DNA of 64,000 nucleotides from Roridomyces roridus (lineage: Eukaryota > Basidiomycota > Agaricomycetes > Agaricales > Mycenaceae), in assembly GCA_029378245.1 (NCBI GenBank), contig JARKIF010000011.1, forward strand, positions 1,178,001-1,242,000. Reading direction: 5' to 3'. Below, piece after piece: positions 60,206 through 64,000 of the stretch. Under the pieces are notes generated by a model that saw only the letters and a program-made list of their open reading frames with translations, searched no databases and was not told the DNA's origin. Position 1 is the first letter of the stretch; every line of letters begins with the position of its first letter. The translations under genes were made by a program, and so were the position numbers.

Positions 60206-60213
60206 TATATAAA
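60206..60213 (+). promoter_or_regulatory. TATA box of the NB-ARC-TPR gene
   Basis: TATATAAA is found within GCTGCTATATAAATGG, about 100 bp upstream of the ATG at 60307. It lies 38 bp beyond the end of the duplicated block. Confidence 0.6.
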
Positions 60214-60306
60214 TGGAAGTGCAAAACCCCACGCTGGACCCATGCCTTTCACACCTCTTGCTTTCCTCCTTCAACCAGTATCGGTGCTAGTACTTACTTA
60301 GGTGCA

Positions 60307-63228
60307 ATGAGCCTCCAGCCTAGTGGATCTCATATCCACATCAGCAATTGGAATATCCATGGTAAGTGTTGATTAACTTTGCTTTCTCAGATGCTATGCC
60401 ATGCTCAACTCCTGTATGCCCTTTGTAGGTGGCATTGGTGGTCAGGGTGGAGAAGGTGATAAGCGAGGGGGAACTGGGGGGGCTGGAGAAGGTCCCAGGG
60501 TTACCTATCAGGTCAAGGCTAAGAACTTCACAACAATGTAAGTCACACTTCTGCTTTTGTTTTGGCATTTACTTCACCAAAGATCATTAGCCATAACTTG
60601 TCTGAATTGACACCAGTAGAGCAACAGCAAGAATGTGAGCATAATGCTCCAAGTTTCATGAGTTTGTATTGACAATTATTTCAACAGCAACAATTGAAAA
60701 GGCTGATCCAGGACTGCTCCGATGCTCCCCACCCTCTCAGTTATTCTGTGGTCGCGAAGATATCCTTGCTGAAATGACACAGTATTTCTCCAAAGGCATT
60801 GGAGAAAGACACATCTATGTTCTGCATGGCTTGGGTGGCTCAGGGAAAACACAGATAGCTTTGAAATTCCTGGATATAGCAAACAGAAGTATGCCTCCCA
60901 GGTCAATATGTTAAAGTTTATTCATGAAATCTGGTTGGTGGCTGATGGATCTTAGATTTACTAGGCAATTCTTCATCAACTCCAATTCTGGCCACATAAT
61001 CGAGGCTGCTTTTATCAATATTGCAGTATCCCACAAGGCAGGAAAAACTGCAGAGGATGGAAAAAACTGGCTAATTTCTCACATTGAGGAATGGGTGCTA
61101 GTCTTTGACAATGCAGATGATCCGAGCATTGACCTATTTCCCTTTTTTCCAAAATGCACTCATGGAAATATTATCATCACCTCAAGAAATCCACTGCTGG
61201 CAACTCATGGACCCAAGTCAACTTCTCGGGTTGGATACCTGGACAAAACTAGTGCAATGCAGTTATTACTGCAAAGGGCCGGCAAGGAGGAGACCACAAA
61301 CAGCATCAGTGCAGCTTCAGAGATTGTCAAGGTACAGATTCTATGCTGCTGCTTACAGATGAAGTTTGCTCATTTTCTGAATGACATGACAGACACTTGG
61401 CTATTTACCACTTGCAATCATTCAGGCTGGTGCCTACATATCAAAGTTTGACTGCCTGCATAAATATCCTTCACTCTATAAGGATAATCATGCCAGAGCT
61501 CTGAGACACAGGCCAACACAGTCACATGATGATTACAGTCACACCGTGTATACAACATGGCAAATTAGTTTTGACCAGCTGAGCCAAGTTGCAGCCCGTT
61601 TTTTGCAGCTTTGCTCCCTGATGCATCACAATGGCATTCCAGAGGACATTTTCCCGCAAGCAAGTTCTTTCAAGGGGAATGATGATGTGGACGAGACTGA
61701 ATTGATTGCAAATGCAAGAGAGTTCCTCAGTCACTTTTTGTCAGATGCAGGAGACTGGGACCAGTATAAACTCATGGAGACTATTGCTGAGATAGAAGAG
61801 TACTCTCTTCTTAACAGGGATTCTTCCAGGGATACCTTGTCTATTCATCCCCTTGTTGCATTATGGTGCCGTGATACCCTCAATGACATTGTAGTGGCTG
61901 AGGAATGCATGGCGGACATTGTGGGGATGGCAGTCAGTTTCATGGATGATGATCATCTGTATCAGAGTGGTCTCATGCCTCATATAGACACTCTGATCAA
62001 GCGACCAGGGATGATAAAGCCAATGTTTCATGAGAAATATGCAGGCACATATTTTATATTTGGAAGGTTCAATGAAGCAGAATTGCTTCAAAGGGCTCTG
62101 CTGAATCATCAAAGTCGGTACCTGGGTACAAATCATGCAGCAACATTGCATGCTACAACATGTCTTACTGCAACATACCGGGCCATGGGAAGGTATGGTG
62201 ATGCAGAGCCACTTGAGAGGGCTGTTCTCACTGAACAGAAGCAGCTGCATGGAGATGATCATCCAGACACTCTCCTGGCTATGGCCCATCTTGCTGCAAC
62301 AACCCATGCACTAGGAAATTATCCTGAGGCGATGCAACTTAAAAGCTTTGTTCTGGAAAAGCGGAAGCAGCTCCATGGAGATGACGATCTATACACACTG
62401 ATGGCCATGGCAAATCTTGCTGTAACCCACAGAAAGCTGGGACAATACCCGGAGGCACAGTCACTTGAGAGCAATGTACTGGAAAAACGACAGAAAATAC
62501 TGGGAAATGATCATCCAGAAACCCTCCGGGCCATGAGCAACCTTGCAGCAACATATTTTCAACTGGGAATGTATCAGGAGACAGAAGCGCTTGAGTGTGC
62601 CGTCCTGGAGAGAAGGATCCAGCTTTTTGGAAGTGATTATCCAGATACTCTGTATGCCATGTCAAACCTTGCTGGAACATATCGCCAAATGCAAAGATAT
62701 CATGAAGCAGCACACCTTGAGACCACTGTTCTACAGAGGCGGAAGCAACTGTTTGGTAATGATCACATACAAACTTTGCGTCCCATGTCAAATCTGGCCA
62801 GCACATATTGTGAGATGGGAAACCTTCAGGAAGCTGAAGTCCTTGCAATTGCTGTACTTGGAAGGAGGAAGCAACTCTGGGGCAATGAACATGTAGACAC
62901 ATTGTGGTCAAAGGCTATTCTTGCCCAGATATTCCACAAACAGGGCAGATATCAGGAGGCACAGGCTCTTGAGCTTACTGTATTGGAGAAGCGTAAACAG
63001 GTTCTTGGAACTGCACACCCCGATACACTCCAGGCTAGTGAAAACCTGGCCAGAACATATAAGAAGTTGAGAAGGCACCAGGAAGCCCACCTGCCAGGAG
63101 GGTCAAAGCACTTGAAACGCCATCTCAGTAATCCCCCCACCTTACTGAAACCAGATATTCTGGCACTGATAGATCAAATGGATGGGGTCATGGTGGGAAG
63201 GGAAAGCAACGAAAATGATATTGATTAG
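60307..63228 (+). CDS. NLR-type receptor: glycine-rich leader, NB-ARC NTPase, tetratricopeptide repeats
   Basis: Exon 1 (60307-60361) starts MSLQPSGSHIHISNWNIH. Exon 2 (60429-60537) encodes the glycine-rich leader (GGIGGQGGEGDKRGGTGGAG, then EGP). The NTPase shows PPSQLFCGREDILAEM, Walker A VLHGLGGSGKTQIALKF (from about 60820), WVLVFDNADD (Walker B), NIIITSRN (sensor) and, after an intron, TLGYLPLAIIQAGAYISK, which is the GxP motif of NB-ARC. The last exon (61393-63228) runs through SHDDYSHTVYTTWQISFDQL into about nine 42-residue TPRs of kinesin-light-chain type (HPDTLxAMxNLAxTYxxLG). The joins before the NTPase exon and near 60890-60960 could not be made in frame, so there may be small extra exons or a break. 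Fungal NB-ARC-TPR proteins are thought to act in non-self recognition. Stop TAG at 63226. Confidence 0.87.
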
Positions 63229-63782
63229 CCGGATTTTGGGCTGAAATGGTCAACAAAGTTGGATGGGTTGGGACAATCAACATCACAGGATGTATCTGTC
63301 AACCATGCTTATTGAGTTTTACACAGTGAATGAATCAGGCAGCCGGAGAGTTCAGCTCGGTGAGTTCTTACATTTGCCAAGATTTCAACTGTGAGCAGAT
63401 AGAGTCCTGTAAGGGTTGAACCTTCCAGGCGATGTACGATAGAGCCACCAAGCAGCATAAGAGAGGGGAAAATGCAGTGACAGTTTTTTTTTTCGGAACA
63501 CGTCTGAGAACCTGAGACTATCCTGTATGTGGGTTGCGGGTCGCCCAGGCGAGAGGGAACATGTTGCCCATGCGCGGAGTTGACTCGACTGTCATCCGGA
63601 AAGGCTGGTGGAAGTCGTCAAACAGTTCGTTGTCAGACGTAATACAAGGGTATAGTATAATGTATATGTGTGAGCCGCGTTACATAGAGTTAGACGTTCA
63701 TATCGTTTCATCTCCGGGCCAGGGACACTTTTACGCGCCCTACTCCTAGTCATCTAGAAATTCCAAGAAACAAGGATCATGA
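63229..63782. other. Intergenic region between convergent genes
   Basis: About 550 bp with no supported gene. It contains the 3' regions of the receptor and the transporter. Confidence 0.45.
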
Positions 63783-64000
63783 TCATGCAGCAGTCATCTC
63801 AATGTTCTTTCCCTTTATATTCTTCCACTCAATCGCGAGCGCACCAAAGAGGGAGAGACTAGCCATCGCGACGGATACGTAGAACGCTGAGACCAACGCC
63901 TAGACCACAAATTAGTATTCATTCAGAAAAGTGTGGAGGTAGAGGAACGAACCTGATTATACACTTCCAATACCTCGTGGAAGAACTGGGGCTCGATGGC
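63783..64000 (-). CDS. C-terminal end of a major-facilitator transporter (partial)
   Basis: Two exons, 63953-64000 (continuing beyond the window) and 63783-63899, encode AIEPQFFHEVLEVYNQ and ALVSAFYVSVAMASLSLFGA through to the end NIEMTAA. The intron is 63900-63952 (GTTCGT to TCTAG). A loop ending VYNQALVSAFY, one last membrane helix and a basic/acidic EWKNIKGKN tail are typical of the C-terminus of fungal drug:proton antiporters of the DHA2 type (14 helices). The rest of the gene lies outside the window, so the substrate cannot be judged. Confidence 0.75.

Noticed and set aside
1..64000. tRNA, rRNA or other structural RNA genes
   Set aside because: No cloverleaf with a T-loop (GGTTCAAATCC-type) and matching arms, nor any rRNA block, was recognised by eye; a tRNAscan run would settle it.

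Overview
The window is nuclear DNA of a basidiomycete fungus, most likely an Agaricomycete. Genes are split by many 45-60 bp GT-AG introns. Recognisable families include DUF6533 and DUF6699 proteins, small secreted 'glycopeptide' and thaumatin-like proteins, caspase-domain proteins with long C-terminal extensions, NACHT/NB-ARC receptors, and CACTA- and DUF6729-type transposons. These assignments come from motifs recognised by eye; no database search was run.

Layout, left half (1-36 kb). A caspase-like gene on the minus strand (1-2318) is split by a 922-bp CACTA-like element with a 3-bp target duplication. Next comes a NACHT-ankyrin receptor gene (3081-7115) with about 19 near-identical ankyrin repeats and two apparent frameshifts. 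A decayed acyltransferase-like gene (about 7470-9008) carries fold-back elements with TA target sites. Then follow a thaumatin-like gene (9344-10150), a secreted glycopeptide gene (11627-12460), a BTB gene (13372-14500), a membrane protein (15302-17147), a 2955-bp Mutator-like element with an 8-bp target duplication (18039-20993), a DUF6533 membrane protein (21355-22881), an intact caspase-like paralogue (23412-25572), a second glycopeptide gene (26426-27339), a single-pass receptor-like membrane protein (28376-29801), a small acylation-type protein (30181-31029), a DUF6699 protein (33011-34056) and an SGNH/GDSL esterase (34295-35924).

Right half (36-64 kb) is mostly mobile DNA: a 424-bp hAT element with a perfect 8-bp target duplication, Tc1-like and other inverted-repeat elements, an LTR-retrotransposon remnant, a CACTA transposase gene (43126-46937), an unknown multi-exon gene (47114-48646), and a 4.3-kb direct repeat (49922-54245 and 55841-60168). 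The repeat belongs to a large transposon protein combining a DUF6729-like zinc ribbon, D/D/E motifs, an RNase D-like exonuclease fold and a cysteine cluster. Right after the second copy lies an NB-ARC-TPR receptor gene (60307-63228). The window ends in the 3' part of a major-facilitator transporter.

The strongest themes are these. (1) Two receptor genes of different architecture share a glycine-rich N-terminal leader encoded by a separate exon with the same intron phases on both sides. (2) Two caspase-domain genes lie in the same 26 kb, so putative sensors and putative cell-death proteases are neighbours; any functional link is inference. (3) In the duplicated transposon the exonuclease-like domain sits between the second D and the E of the proposed catalytic core. 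(4) Many genes show single frame breaks, which means either decay or residual sequencing error; raw reads are needed to tell.
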